Below are positions 38,189 through 45,636 of a stretch of DNA of 64,000 nt, piece by piece. The notes beneath the pieces are model-generated. The model had not been told where the DNA came from. It searched no databases and worked only from the letters and a program-made list of their open reading frames with translations. The stretch spans positions 1-64,000 of the forward strand of contig JABTUJ010000010.1 of assembly GCA_015075445.1 (NCBI GenBank), written 5' to 3'. Each line of letters starts with the position of its first letter. Position 1 is the stretch's first letter. The translations under genes were made by a program, and so were the position numbers. Source of the stretch: Verrucomicrobiales bacterium (GTDB lineage: Bacteria > Verrucomicrobiota > Verrucomicrobiia > Limisphaerales > J093).

Positions 38189-39799
38189 TTAGGGGTGGGG
38201 TTGCGTTTGGCCCGCGGCGTGGAGCGCGCGGATTTCGCCGTCAGTCAAGGCCCGGCTGAACAGCGTGAATTCATCCAGGGCTCCGCTCAGGTTGCGGACG
38301 AGGTGGGGGGCCCGGGTGGGATCGCCGTGCGCATTCCAATTGCCCAGCTCGACCGGGCCGAGGCGATAGGGAGGCCCCTGTCGGAGCGCATGGCGGGAGA
38401 CGGGCTCTCCGTTGACGTAATGGACCGCCCGCCGGGCCTTCCCATCCAGCACTGCCGCCAGGTGCAGCCACACCCCCAACGCGTCCGGCGTGATCACCGG
38501 CGGACTGGCCAGAATCTGAAAGCGCCCCGGTTCCGACCCGAACACGGTCAGGCCCAGGACGCCATCGCGGCGGATCAGCCAGTGGATCGTGCCGGGCTCG
38601 AAGGCGTCGGACATGAACAAGGAGTTGAACTGCCGCTCCAGGCCGGAGACACGCACCCAGGCCGCCAGCGTCAGGGCCTCGAATTCTCCTGGCACGACCA
38701 GGCGCACGCGGTCGTTCACGCTCTGGAATTCCAGCGCTTGCTTCTCCCGCCAGCGGCCCTCGGTCCTCTGGCAGCCCACGACCGTCGCCTCCGGCACGGA
38801 GGGGTTCTGGTCGGCGGCGTTCGGCAAGGTCCAATCCGTGCCGCTCAGGTGCTCGAAGTCCAGATGCACCAGCAGGGTGGGGTCCTGTCGGAGCCGCGCG
38901 TTGGCGAACTGCCACTGCTCATAGCGAAAGGCCTCGGAGGCCAGCGAGCGCTGCTGGAATGCAAACATGGACGCGAACGCCGCCGGACTGGCGGCCATTG
39001 GCCGCGGCGGGGCCGTGTCCTGGACCACGACCGCCTTCCCTTCGCCGAGGGGTTGCTTCGACGCGGTGCCCGGGTGGAGTTCCACCTTGCCGCTGAAGAC
39101 GTGGACTTCGGTTCGGCCTGGCGTGGCATCGACCCCGAACGCAGTGCCAAGGTCCACCACGCTGAGCTGGTCCGTGTTCAGCCGGAAGCCACGCGCTGGC
39201 CGCGGCACTTCGGCGAGGAGCCGCCCGGTTGGGCAGATGGCTTCGCCTGGTGAAACCAGCCGCAACTCCGCCGGCCCCTCCATCACCACCCGCGCGCCGC
39301 TGTAAAAGACCACCTGCGCCAGACCGGACTCGAGTCGGAGCGAGCCCGGAGACAGCGCGCTGCCCACGCGGGGTGGTTCTTGGCCCTGAACCCAGCGCGC
39401 CTCCACAACGCGCGTCAACATGGCCACGGCGGCGCGGGTGGCACCGGGGCGTTCGCCCTGCCGCCACGCACGCAACCCCCACCAACCGCCGGCGAGCAAA
39501 GTGACGCTGGCCGCCAGGACCACGGCTCCGTACTGGAACTGCCGCCGGCGGCGGGCGTCGGGCAGGGGGGCACAGATTGGCGCTCGGGTGAACCGCGGCC
39601 TCGCCTCCGGCAAGTCAAACACGCCCGGCTCGGACGCGAGGCGGCTGTGCAATTCGACGCGCATCAGGTATTCGTCCCGAGCGGACGTGTCGTGGCGCAA
39701 CAGCACGTTCAAGGCGCGCATCTCCTCCTCGGTGGCGGCGCCGTGGCACACGGCGGCCAGCGCGGCGTCAAACTCCGGAGAGGGAAAGCCCAGGGTCAT
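38189..39799 (-). CDS. FecR/LamG membrane protein, probable sigma-factor partner (536 aa)
   Basis: Single-span membrane protein translated with the upstream sigma factor through an ATGA overlap. The N-terminal 85 residues are cytoplasmic (EFDAALAAVCHGAATEEEM), a transmembrane helix is at about 90-108 (YGAVVLAASVTLLAGG), a FecR-type beta domain at about 120-240 (VVDLGTAFGVDATPGRTEVHVFSGKVEL), and a LamG/concanavalin-like domain at about 320-510 ending LDEFTLFSRALTDGEIRAL. In this phylum such proteins habitually follow ECF sigma genes. The external LamG domain could bind a glycan and relay its presence to the sigma factor; that role is inferred. Confidence 0.87.
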   Translation of the reverse strand: MTLGFPSPEFDAALAAVCHGAATEEEMRALNVLLRHDTSARDEYLMRVELHSRLASEPGVFDLPEARPRFTRAPICAPLPDARRRRQFQYGAVVLAASVTLLAGGWWGLRAWRQGERPGATRAAVAMLTRVVEARWVQGQEPPRVGSALSPGSLRLESGLAQVVFYSGARVVMEGPAELRLVSPGEAICPTGRLLAEVPRPARGFRLNTDQLSVVDLGTAFGVDATPGRTEVHVFSGKVELHPGTASKQPLGEGKAVVVQDTAPPRPMAASPAAFASMFAFQQRSLASEAFRYEQWQFANARLRQDPTLLVHLDFEHLSGTDWTLPNAADQNPSVPEATVVGCQRTEGRWREKQALEFQSVNDRVRLVVPGEFEALTLAAWVRVSGLERQFNSLFMSDAFEPGTIHWLIRRDGVLGLTVFGSEPGRFQILASPPVITPDALGVWLHLAAVLDGKARRAVHYVNGEPVSRHALRQGPPYRLGPVELGNWNAHGDPTRAPHLVRNLSGALDEFTLFSRALTDGEIRALHAAGQTQPHP

Positions 39800-40347
39800 G
39801 CCACCTCCGCTTCCCCCCGGCCCTCGACGCACCGTTGGAGCACCTCTCGGATGCGCTGCAGCGTCTTGTAGGTGGCGGCCACGGTCCGGCCGGAGCGCCC
39901 GGCGAGGAATTCGACACCGGCGCGTTCGTAGTAGTAGCCTTTGACCAGCGAGCGTTGGGGCGGCGGCAGTTTCTCGAGGCAATCCTCCAAGTGCCGGAGC
40001 CGCCGTTCAAACTCGGGCAGCAGTTCCTGCCGTCGCTGCGCCAGTTCCTCCGCCAGTCCGCGATCCAGCAAGGCCTGCCAGCGCTGGCGCCGCTCGATCC
40101 ACTGCCGGGCCTTGTTCAGCGCAAAGCGGCAGGCCCAGGGCGTGAACGGCTGGGCCGGGTCGTAGGCGTTGAACTTCTCCCAGAGCGCCAGAGCGGTCTG
40201 CTGCACAATGTCCTCTGCGTCGGTCACATTCGGCACGAGCGCCGCCACGTAACGAAAGATCTCCCGCTCGCTGCGCAGGAACAGCGACAGGAACCGCTGC
40301 TGGGCAGGGGTGGAATCGTCAAACCGCTGCTGGGATTCCGCCGGCAT
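39796..40347 (-). CDS. ECF sigma factor of the Rhodopirellula/Verrucomicrobium type (183 aa)
   Basis: Sigma-70 family regulator. Region 2 is at about 18-85 (FLSLFLRSEREIFRYVAALV, VTDAEDIVQQTALALWEKF, FTPWACRFALNKARQW). Region 4 is at about 120-175 (LPPPQRSLVKGYYYERAG, then SGRTVAATYKTLQRIREVL). The start at 40347 gives normal family length; an open frame continues far upstream but is opposite xdhC. It is the first gene of the minus-strand xylan locus and overlaps the FecR/LamG gene by 4 bp, so control of the downstream esterases and glycosidases is the natural hypothesis. Confidence 0.9.
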   Translation of the reverse strand: MPAESQQRFDDSTPAQQRFLSLFLRSEREIFRYVAALVPNVTDAEDIVQQTALALWEKFNAYDPAQPFTPWACRFALNKARQWIERRQRWQALLDRGLAEELAQRRQELLPEFERRLRHLEDCLEKLPPPQRSLVKGYYYERAGVEFLAGRSGRTVAATYKTLQRIREVLQRCVEGRGEAEVA

Positions 40348-40503
40348 CGGGCAGGCTTTACCCCTACTTCCGGCGAATGACCAGTTTTGGACATCCGTGC
40401 TCCCGGACCAGACCGGTCTGAAGCCTCCCGCCGGGCGCGGTTCTCGCGCTGCCCAGCGTTGTCGCGCCCAGCCAGCCCGTGCTAGCGTCCCGGCGACAAG
40501 CGC

Positions 40504-41679
40504 ATGAACCAGAAATCGCCCGCCGATTCCCCGGCAGCTTCCGCCGCCACGTGCCCCGCCGGCGGGGCCGAGTGCGTCAGCGCGGGCCGGGATGTTCCCC
40601 CCGGCCAGATCTTCGGCGTCATCCGAACCCTCCTCGATTCGAGCCGCCGGGTCGCGGTGGCCACGGTGATCGAAGCCGACGGTTCCACCCCGCGCAAGGT
40701 GGGCGCGCGGGCCGTCGTTGACGAGGACGGCCAACTGCACGGGACCATCGGAGGCGGCGTCGTCGAAGCCGAGGCGCTCCGGCGTGGGCTCGAGGCGATC
40801 CAGTCCCAACGCGCCTCGATCCTGGAGTGCCGCATGACCGGCCCGGGCGGCCCGGACACCGCGCCGATCTGCGGCGGGGTGATGCGCGTGGTGGTCGCGC
40901 CCGCTTCGGCGCAGGACCGCGAGGCCTATGCCCGGGCCGCCCAGGCCCTCGAACGCCGCGAACGCGGCCTCCTGCTCACGCGCGTCCGAGCGGCCGACCC
41001 GACCGAGGTGCGGGTGGAATGGCTGGACCAACCCGCCATCGGCACCGCCAGGGCGTTCCCCGGTCCGGACCGCCTCTCGGAGTGTCTTGCGGGCGAGGAA
41101 CCCTGCCGGTTCCAGGACGAGAGCGCCACCGAACCGGCACCCGACCTGGTTCTGGTGGAACCGGTGGTGCCGCGGCCCCGGTTGTTGATCGTGGGCGGCG
41201 GGCACGTAGGCCAGGCGGTGGCTGTCCAGGCCCGTTGGGTGGGGTTTGACATCACCGTGATGGACGATCGCCCGGAGTACACCCAACCCGCCCTTTTCCC
41301 CGCCGGCACCACCCTGCGATGCGGCGAGATCGCGGCTGAGGTGGCCGCGTTCCCCGTGGACCCCGACACGTACATCGTCCTGGTCACGCGGGGGCACCGC
41401 CACGACGCCGTCGCCCTCGAGGCCTGCATCCACCGGCCCGCGGCGTACCTCGGCATGATCGGGAGCGAACGCAAGGTGGCGATGGTGAAGCGGGATTTCC
41501 TGCAAAGCGGGAAGGCGAGTCCTGAGGAATGGGCCCGCGTGTTCGCGCCGATTGGCCTCGACATCGGGGCGCAGACCGTGCCGGAGATTGCTGCCAGCGT
41601 CATCGCCCAGCTCATCGCCGTCCGGCGCGGCGTGCGATGCGAGGACCGTCGCCCGAGCATTATGCCGACCGCCCGGTGA
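40504..41679 (+). CDS. XdhC-family molybdenum-hydroxylase maturation factor (391 aa)
   Basis: XdhC-type proteins deliver sulfurated molybdenum cofactor to xanthine dehydrogenase-like enzymes in the cytoplasm. The N-terminal XdhC domain shows ATVIEADGSTPRKVGARAVV and GTIGGGVVEAEALRR. The C-terminal NAD-like Rossmann domain shows LLIVGGGHVGQAVAVQARW, VTRGHRHDAVALEACI and AYLGMIGSERKV. It ends with the usual IGLDIGAQTVPEIAASVIAQL. Its client is probably the three-subunit enzyme at 44971-48657, separated from it by 3.3 kb of unrelated and duplicated sequence. It is divergent from the xylan-locus sigma gene. Confidence 0.92.
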   Translation: MNQKSPADSPAASAATCPAGGAECVSAGRDVPPGQIFGVIRTLLDSSRRVAVATVIEADGSTPRKVGARAVVDEDGQLHGTIGGGVVEAEALRRGLEAIQSQRASILECRMTGPGGPDTAPICGGVMRVVVAPASAQDREAYARAAQALERRERGLLLTRVRAADPTEVRVEWLDQPAIGTARAFPGPDRLSECLAGEEPCRFQDESATEPAPDLVLVEPVVPRPRLLIVGGGHVGQAVAVQARWVGFDITVMDDRPEYTQPALFPAGTTLRCGEIAAEVAAFPVDPDTYIVLVTRGHRHDAVALEACIHRPAAYLGMIGSERKVAMVKRDFLQSGKASPEEWARVFAPIGLDIGAQTVPEIAASVIAQLIAVRRGVRCEDRRPSIMPTAR

Positions 41680-41690
41680 AGCCACCGGGC
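41671..41690. terminator. Hairpin overlapping the xdhC stop
   Basis: GCCCGGTG-AAGC-CACCGGGC is a perfect 8-bp stem with a 4-base loop, and the TGA stop of xdhC lies in it. No T run follows, so intrinsic termination is doubtful; it may serve the convergent DUF6036 gene end or stabilise the 3' end. Confidence 0.35.
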
Positions 41691-41726
41691 CTGGAACGTT
41701 GCGGTCCGACTACCTGCGATTGCGAT

Positions 41727-42248
41727 TCACGGCATGGACTCGCTAGCGATGCGCAGGCGTGCCAACAAGACGGAGCGCTGGTGCAGATCCGGAAAGGTCT
41801 CGATACGCCGCACCACCTCGTCGAAGCTCGCCAGGCGCGCACGCAGCACCGCGTTGATGAACTCGTAATCCTTGAGTCGACCCGCGTTGAGCTTCGAGAC
41901 CACCAGGTCGTTCACCTCCAGGCACCAGGCGGTGACCGGCCCGCTTTGGAAGGCGCGCAGGCGCTCCTCCCAACCCAAAGGAAGCAGAACGAGACCGGGC
42001 GAGACAGGATCCGCATACACGCCGTGTTCGGTAAAGTAGGGGCTGCGGGCATCGAGCACACCTTCGAGGCACGAGAGCTTTTCCTCCTTCGCCTTCGCCC
42101 AGAGATCGCACTCCTTGGACACCAGCACCTCGACAGGTGCCTTGTCGGTGTACGCGTGGATCGCCTGCGACCCCACGACGATGAACTCGGTCTCGCCCGA
42201 GACTTCCGAGGCCGAACGGAGCAACGCTTCAAACTGTGGTTTCCTCAT
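41727..42248 (-). CDS. DUF6036-family nucleotidyltransferase-like protein (173 aa)
   Basis: Predicted nucleotidyltransferase fold, related to toxin-type transferases such as AbiEii/MNT. FIVVGSQAIHAYTDKAPVEVLVSKECDLW carries the GS motif and downstream acids. A central segment (PLGWEERLRAF) and a C-terminal part (CLEVNDLVVSKLNAGRLKDYEFINAVL) match the family pattern. It starts 20 bp inside the upstream 110-aa gene, a two-gene arrangement typical of toxin-antitoxin modules. Activity is not established. Confidence 0.75.
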   Translation of the reverse strand: MRKPQFEALLRSASEVSGETEFIVVGSQAIHAYTDKAPVEVLVSKECDLWAKAKEEKLSCLEGVLDARSPYFTEHGVYADPVSPGLVLLPLGWEERLRAFQSGPVTAWCLEVNDLVVSKLNAGRLKDYEFINAVLRARLASFDEVVRRIETFPDLHQRSVLLARLRIASESMP

Positions 42249-42561
42249 CGGCGTGAAGGATCGCCAGGCGCTCGGCCTCGCTCAGGATACCCGTGAATGG
42301 ACTGGACTGCCGCAAGCGGTCAGCCTTGGGCGTGTCGCTTTCGATGAAATCAGCCAGCTCGCCGGGCTCCAGAAATCGGAGAATATCCAGCCACTCGCCG
42401 TGCACAGGATGGACAAAGCCCTCGTCCCGTTCCATCCAACGCTGGAGGTTGGCGCGAGCGATACTCACCAGGCTCGGGTCCTGCCGGATCTTGGCCGCCA
42501 CCCGCCGGTCCATCTCGAGGTTGAGTCGGTCCAAGTGCGCATGCGGATGGTTCGCAATCAC
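42229..42561 (-). CDS. Partner of the DUF6036 gene, possible antitoxin (110 aa)
   Basis: Soluble, largely helical acidic protein (LNLEMDRRVAAKIRQDPSLV, EWLDILRFLEPGELADFIE) starting with GTG. Such short proteins regularly precede DUF6036 genes, and the 20-bp overlap implies translational coupling. I see no clear DNA-binding motif, so calling it an antitoxin rests on context only. Confidence 0.65.
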   Translation of the reverse strand: MIANHPHAHLDRLNLEMDRRVAAKIRQDPSLVSIARANLQRWMERDEGFVHPVHGEWLDILRFLEPGELADFIESDTPKADRLRQSSPFTGILSEAERLAILHADEETTV

Positions 42562-42682
42562 GGGGATAGGCTAACGACGGTTCGGCCGTCCCGCAATCTC
42601 CGCTCCGACCCGACCAGCCGTGCTCATGTTGGTGGATGGCGGTGCCGGCCTCGGGCGTGATCAACGTGACCCAGTTCGCACT

Positions 42683-42979
42683 ATGAAGACGCGTTCCGTT
42701 GTGGTGTTGAGTCTTTCCGTCGGCGGCGTGGCGCAGGCGGCCCGGTTGCCCCTGGAGGATCCACCCGCGGGCCGGGTCCTCGAGGTTCACTCCTGCGAAC
42801 TCCTCGCCGGGAGCTGCATCAGGTCCAGCCAGGCCACCCTGCAAGAACGGAACCGGCTCCGGGTTTCGGCGTTCGCCGGTGGAGGCCATCAAGGCTCCCA
42901 ATCCCCGATGTTCGTAATCGGCGGAGAATCCAAGACGGGGAGTCCCTCCACCGATTACGGACATCGGGGATTGGGGTGA
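42683..42979 (+). pseudogene. Truncated paralogue of the secreted protein at 44128
   Basis: The first 75 codons (MKTRSVVVLSLSVGGVAQAA, LEDPPAGRVLEVHSCELLAG, SSQATLQERNRLRV) are highly similar to the start of the gene at 44128, and so is the leader just before the ATG (GCCGGCCTCGGG...GTGACCCAGTTCG). After GGGHQG the sequence turns into a palindrome and stops at 42979. The remaining 180 codons of the parent are missing. This looks like a duplication disrupted or sealed by the palindromic element. Confidence 0.75.
42897..42975. repeat. 79-bp palindromic element (MITE-like)
   Basis: Left arm 42897-42926 and right arm 42946-42975 are complementary at 28 of 30 positions (left arm begins CCCAATCCCCGATG) with a 19-base loop. 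It sits exactly where the truncated paralogue loses similarity to its parent. Short, perfect-armed palindromes of this size resemble non-autonomous elements mobilised by Y1 transposases; no second copy was noticed in this window. Confidence 0.7.
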
Positions 42980-43016
42980 GGCAGGCGCACCCTGAACCGG
43001 TGATGTCTGACCAGTC

Positions 43017-43751
43017 TCACCGCCAGCGCTCCAGCCGGTAGAACCTGGGCGTGCTCGCGAGCGCATTGGTGACCGAGATGATCTCCCAAGGATCGCCGTA
43101 GCTCGACCGCTCAAATACAGGCATCCAGGAAGCCGTCGACTGCAAGTTCGTCGTGGCCTCCAGCACATAGCGTCGCGCGGCAAGGTAGGGCCATTGCACG
43201 ACCACGTGATCACCTTCTCGCCTGACCTGGAGCTTCTCCGGCAGCAACCGGAAGCTCTCGAACCCGATCAGCGGCATGACCCGGTTGGTCACCGTCATGT
43301 CGTGCACGCGGCTGGCTCCGACGATGACATACCTACCAAACGGTCCACCCGGAATCCACTGGTAGACACGGACCTGATAAATGATCGGCTGACCGAGCGT
43401 GGGCTGTGTTGGAGGAATGACGCGGACAGGCATGTCTTCCGCGTAACCCCAGTAACCTGCATTTGTGCCCTGCAAGAAACCCAAGGTCACACCCACCGGC
43501 AGCAACTCATTCGTGGATGTCGTGGAAAAGTACAGTTGGGCGGCAAAGAGCGGGCCCTCCAGCGGGGTCATCCCATCGAAGTCGTACACCCGCGCATCGA
43601 GTACGCCGGGAATCCGGTTGCGGAAGTCAATCGTCACCAGGTCTTCTTCGGCGCGCAGCCCCAGGATGGCCGCGGCTCCCACCCACCCGCCGGCGACCAG
43701 GCCCCCGACGCAGCCGCCCCAACACCAGCCCGCTCTGTGTGTCTTGTTCAC
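43017..43751 (-). CDS. Secreted protein of unknown function (244 aa)
   Basis: Begins with GTG and has an N-terminal hydrophobic export segment (GGCVGGLVAGGWVGAAAILGL). The middle (DFDGMTPLEGPLFAAQLYFS) fits a small beta domain found in Verrucomicrobial secreted proteins, and the end (RRYVLEATTNLQSTASWMPV... then RFYRLERWR) is the short beta module that commonly closes exported proteins in this phylum. It is alone on the minus strand between the truncated paralogue and its parent. Confidence 0.72.
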   Translation of the reverse strand: MNKTHRAGWCWGGCVGGLVAGGWVGAAAILGLRAEEDLVTIDFRNRIPGVLDARVYDFDGMTPLEGPLFAAQLYFSTTSTNELLPVGVTLGFLQGTNAGYWGYAEDMPVRVIPPTQPTLGQPIIYQVRVYQWIPGGPFGRYVIVGASRVHDMTVTNRVMPLIGFESFRLLPEKLQVRREGDHVVVQWPYLAARRYVLEATTNLQSTASWMPVFERSSYGDPWEIISVTNALASTPRFYRLERWR

Positions 43752-44127
43752 GTGCGTGTCCTCGATTCATAGCGTTCTTGCGACTCACTGGCCCGGTTCG
43801 TCCGTGATCCCGTCCATCACCGGCCGCGCATGCGCCACGGGATCCAAGTGCTACTTCGCCGGCGTCGCTTCGTCCAGCGCTTGATGCGGCGCGACGTCGT
43901 GTGTCATCCGGGTTGCCCGCGCCGGAGGAAACGACGGCGGCCCGGGGACTGACCGCCCTCCCTTCGCCGCATCGCCCCCCTGCAACCCCACGGTTGACGA
44001 TAAGCACATCGAAGACTACCTATTTGAGGTCAGCAGGCAGGAACCGTGGCCGGCACACGGTGTGGGCGGGCGCGCGACCGGTGAGGATGCCGGCCTCGGG
44101 TGGAATGCACGTGACCCAGTTCGAGCT
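43752..44127. other. Intergenic region upstream of the 44128 gene
   Basis: 376 bp between two divergent secreted-protein genes. The last 60 bp are duplicated upstream of the truncated paralogue (around 42625-42682), including GTGACCCAGTTCG a few bases before each ATG. No clear promoter, RNA gene or hairpin was recognised in the rest. Confidence 0.5.
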
Positions 44128-44895
44128 ATGAAAACGCGTTTCGTTGTCGTGTTGAGTCTGTTCGTCGCCGGCGCGGCGCAGGCGGCCCGGTTGCCCCTGG
44201 AGGATCCCCCTGCGGGCCGGGTTATCGAGCTTCACTCCTGCGAGCTGTTTGCCGGGGGCTGCATCGTGTCCAGCCAGGCCACCCTGCAAGGACGGACCCT
44301 GCTCCGGGTTTGGGAGTTCACCGGTGGCGGTCATCAAGGCGTGCCGTTCAAGGGGTTGGCGTTGGCGGTGCTCGAACAAGCCGCGGAGAACCTGGCGCAA
44401 CCCGGCGCGGTGCCCGCGGAAGCCGTGGTGTATCTGCCTGACGCCGCTTCCACGGCGCAGCACGAAGCGCTGTTGGGATGGCTCAGGGAGGTTCGCCCCG
44501 AACTCGGTCGGGTGAAACCCCAGACCCGCACGGTGGCGATCAAGACCGGGCGCACGGCCGCGGGCGAGCAGGTCTTGATCGGGGACGACATCTCGGTGGC
44601 CGTCCGTCCGCTGGAACGCTGCGATACCGGCGCGTGTGGCGAACGCCTGTGGTACACCCCTCGTGTCCCGACGGCCTATTTCACGGTGGCCGTGAACCGG
44701 TCGTCCCGCGTGCATGAGCCTCTGCTGAACCTGAAATGGGAAGAGGCCGCGAAGCGGAGCGTGTTCTGCGGGACGTTCGGCGGAACCGAACGGAGCCTCT
44801 TCGTCGACACCTTGAAAAGCGACCCGTGGTGCGGCACGGGCCCCGAGCGGTGGGTCGTCGCGGCCACCCCTCTGCGTACTGCGGTGAGGGAGTGA
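44128..44895 (+). CDS. Secreted Cys-containing protein of unknown function (255 aa)
   Basis: A signal peptide (FVVVLSLFVAGAAQAA) is followed by RVIELHSCELFAGGC, a paired-cysteine motif that recalls DUF1326-like proteins, then mixed alpha/beta sequence and further cysteines late in the protein (CDTGACGERLWY, FCGTFGG, WCGTGPERW). The first 75 residues are duplicated in the broken copy at 42683. It is 75 bp upstream of the molybdenum-hydroxylase genes on the same strand and may be expressed with them; a redox or metal-related periplasmic role is conceivable but unproven. Confidence 0.7.
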   Translation: MKTRFVVVLSLFVAGAAQAARLPLEDPPAGRVIELHSCELFAGGCIVSSQATLQGRTLLRVWEFTGGGHQGVPFKGLALAVLEQAAENLAQPGAVPAEAVVYLPDAASTAQHEALLGWLREVRPELGRVKPQTRTVAIKTGRTAAGEQVLIGDDISVAVRPLERCDTGACGERLWYTPRVPTAYFTVAVNRSSRVHEPLLNLKWEEAAKRSVFCGTFGGTERSLFVDTLKSDPWCGTGPERWVVAATPLRTAVRE

Positions 44896-44970
44896 GGTGC
44901 CGAACAACCGAACCGTCCTGGCCAAGATTCCGCTTCCCTTTCAGCCCCCGACGCGCTTGATTTCAACCCA

Positions 44971-45636
44971 ATGAAACAGTCCACCTCCCCGCCAGGCGAT
45001 CCGTTGTCGGTGTCGCGGCGGTCGTTTCTGAAGAACCTCGGCACCACCGCCGCGGCCGGCGCGGTGAGCGCGGCGGAGGGGATCGCGCAGGAGTCGGCCC
45101 GCGCCGGTGCCGAGGCGGTCCAGGGACCCGACGCGGTCCCGATCACACTGCGGGTGAACGGGGAGACCCGGCCGCTCACGCTCGAGCCGCGTGTCACCCT
45201 GTTGGATGCCCTGCGCGACCACGCCGGGCTCACGGGCGCGAAGGAGGTTTGCGACCGGGGCACCTGTGGCGCGTGCACGGTGCTCCTCGACGGGGAGCCG
45301 GTGTATGCCTGCATGATGCTGGCGATCCAGGCCCAGGGCCGCGAAATCACCACGGTGGAAGGGCTCGCCCGCAACGGCAACCTCACGGCGCTGCAGGAGG
45401 CCTTCGTGGACAAGGACGCTTCGATGTGCGGCTATTGCACGCCCGGCTTCGTGATGAGCCTGACGGCGTTGCTGCGCCGCAATCCGCACCCCACGCCCGC
45501 GGACATCCATCACGCCTGCGCCGGCAACCTGTGCCGCTGCGGCACCCAACCTCGGATTGTCCAAGCCGCGCTTCAGGCCTCGGGGGTCGAGGTCCTGAGC
45601 CGGACGGAGGTGATTTCGTATGCCCACCTGGCCTGA
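44971..45636 (+). CDS. Tat-exported [2Fe-2S] subunit of a molybdenum hydroxylase (221 aa)
   Basis: Iron-sulfur electron-transfer subunit. A twin-arginine signal (SRRSFLKNLGTTAAAGA) shows folded export. The plant-ferredoxin-type cluster uses CDRGTCGACTVLLDG...YAC (residues about 94-115). The second cluster uses CGYCTPGFVMS and CAGNLCRCGTQPRI (about 153-190). This matches PaoA/YagT-type small subunits. It overlaps the molybdenum subunit gene by 17 bp and leads a three-gene set. The other two subunits have no signal and would be exported by hitch-hiking, as in PaoABC. Confidence 0.93.
   Translation: MKQSTSPPGDPLSVSRRSFLKNLGTTAAAGAVSAAEGIAQESARAGAEAVQGPDAVPITLRVNGETRPLTLEPRVTLLDALRDHAGLTGAKEVCDRGTCGACTVLLDGEPVYACMMLAIQAQGREITTVEGLARNGNLTALQEAFVDKDASMCGYCTPGFVMSLTALLRRNPHPTPADIHHACAGNLCRCGTQPRIVQAALQASGVEVLSRTEVISYAHLA
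45606..45613 (+). promoter_or_regulatory. Strong ribosome binding site for the molybdenum subunit
   Basis: GGAGGTGA lies within the end of the upstream gene, 6 bases before the ATG at 45620. It fixes that start despite the 17-bp overlap. Confidence 0.8.
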
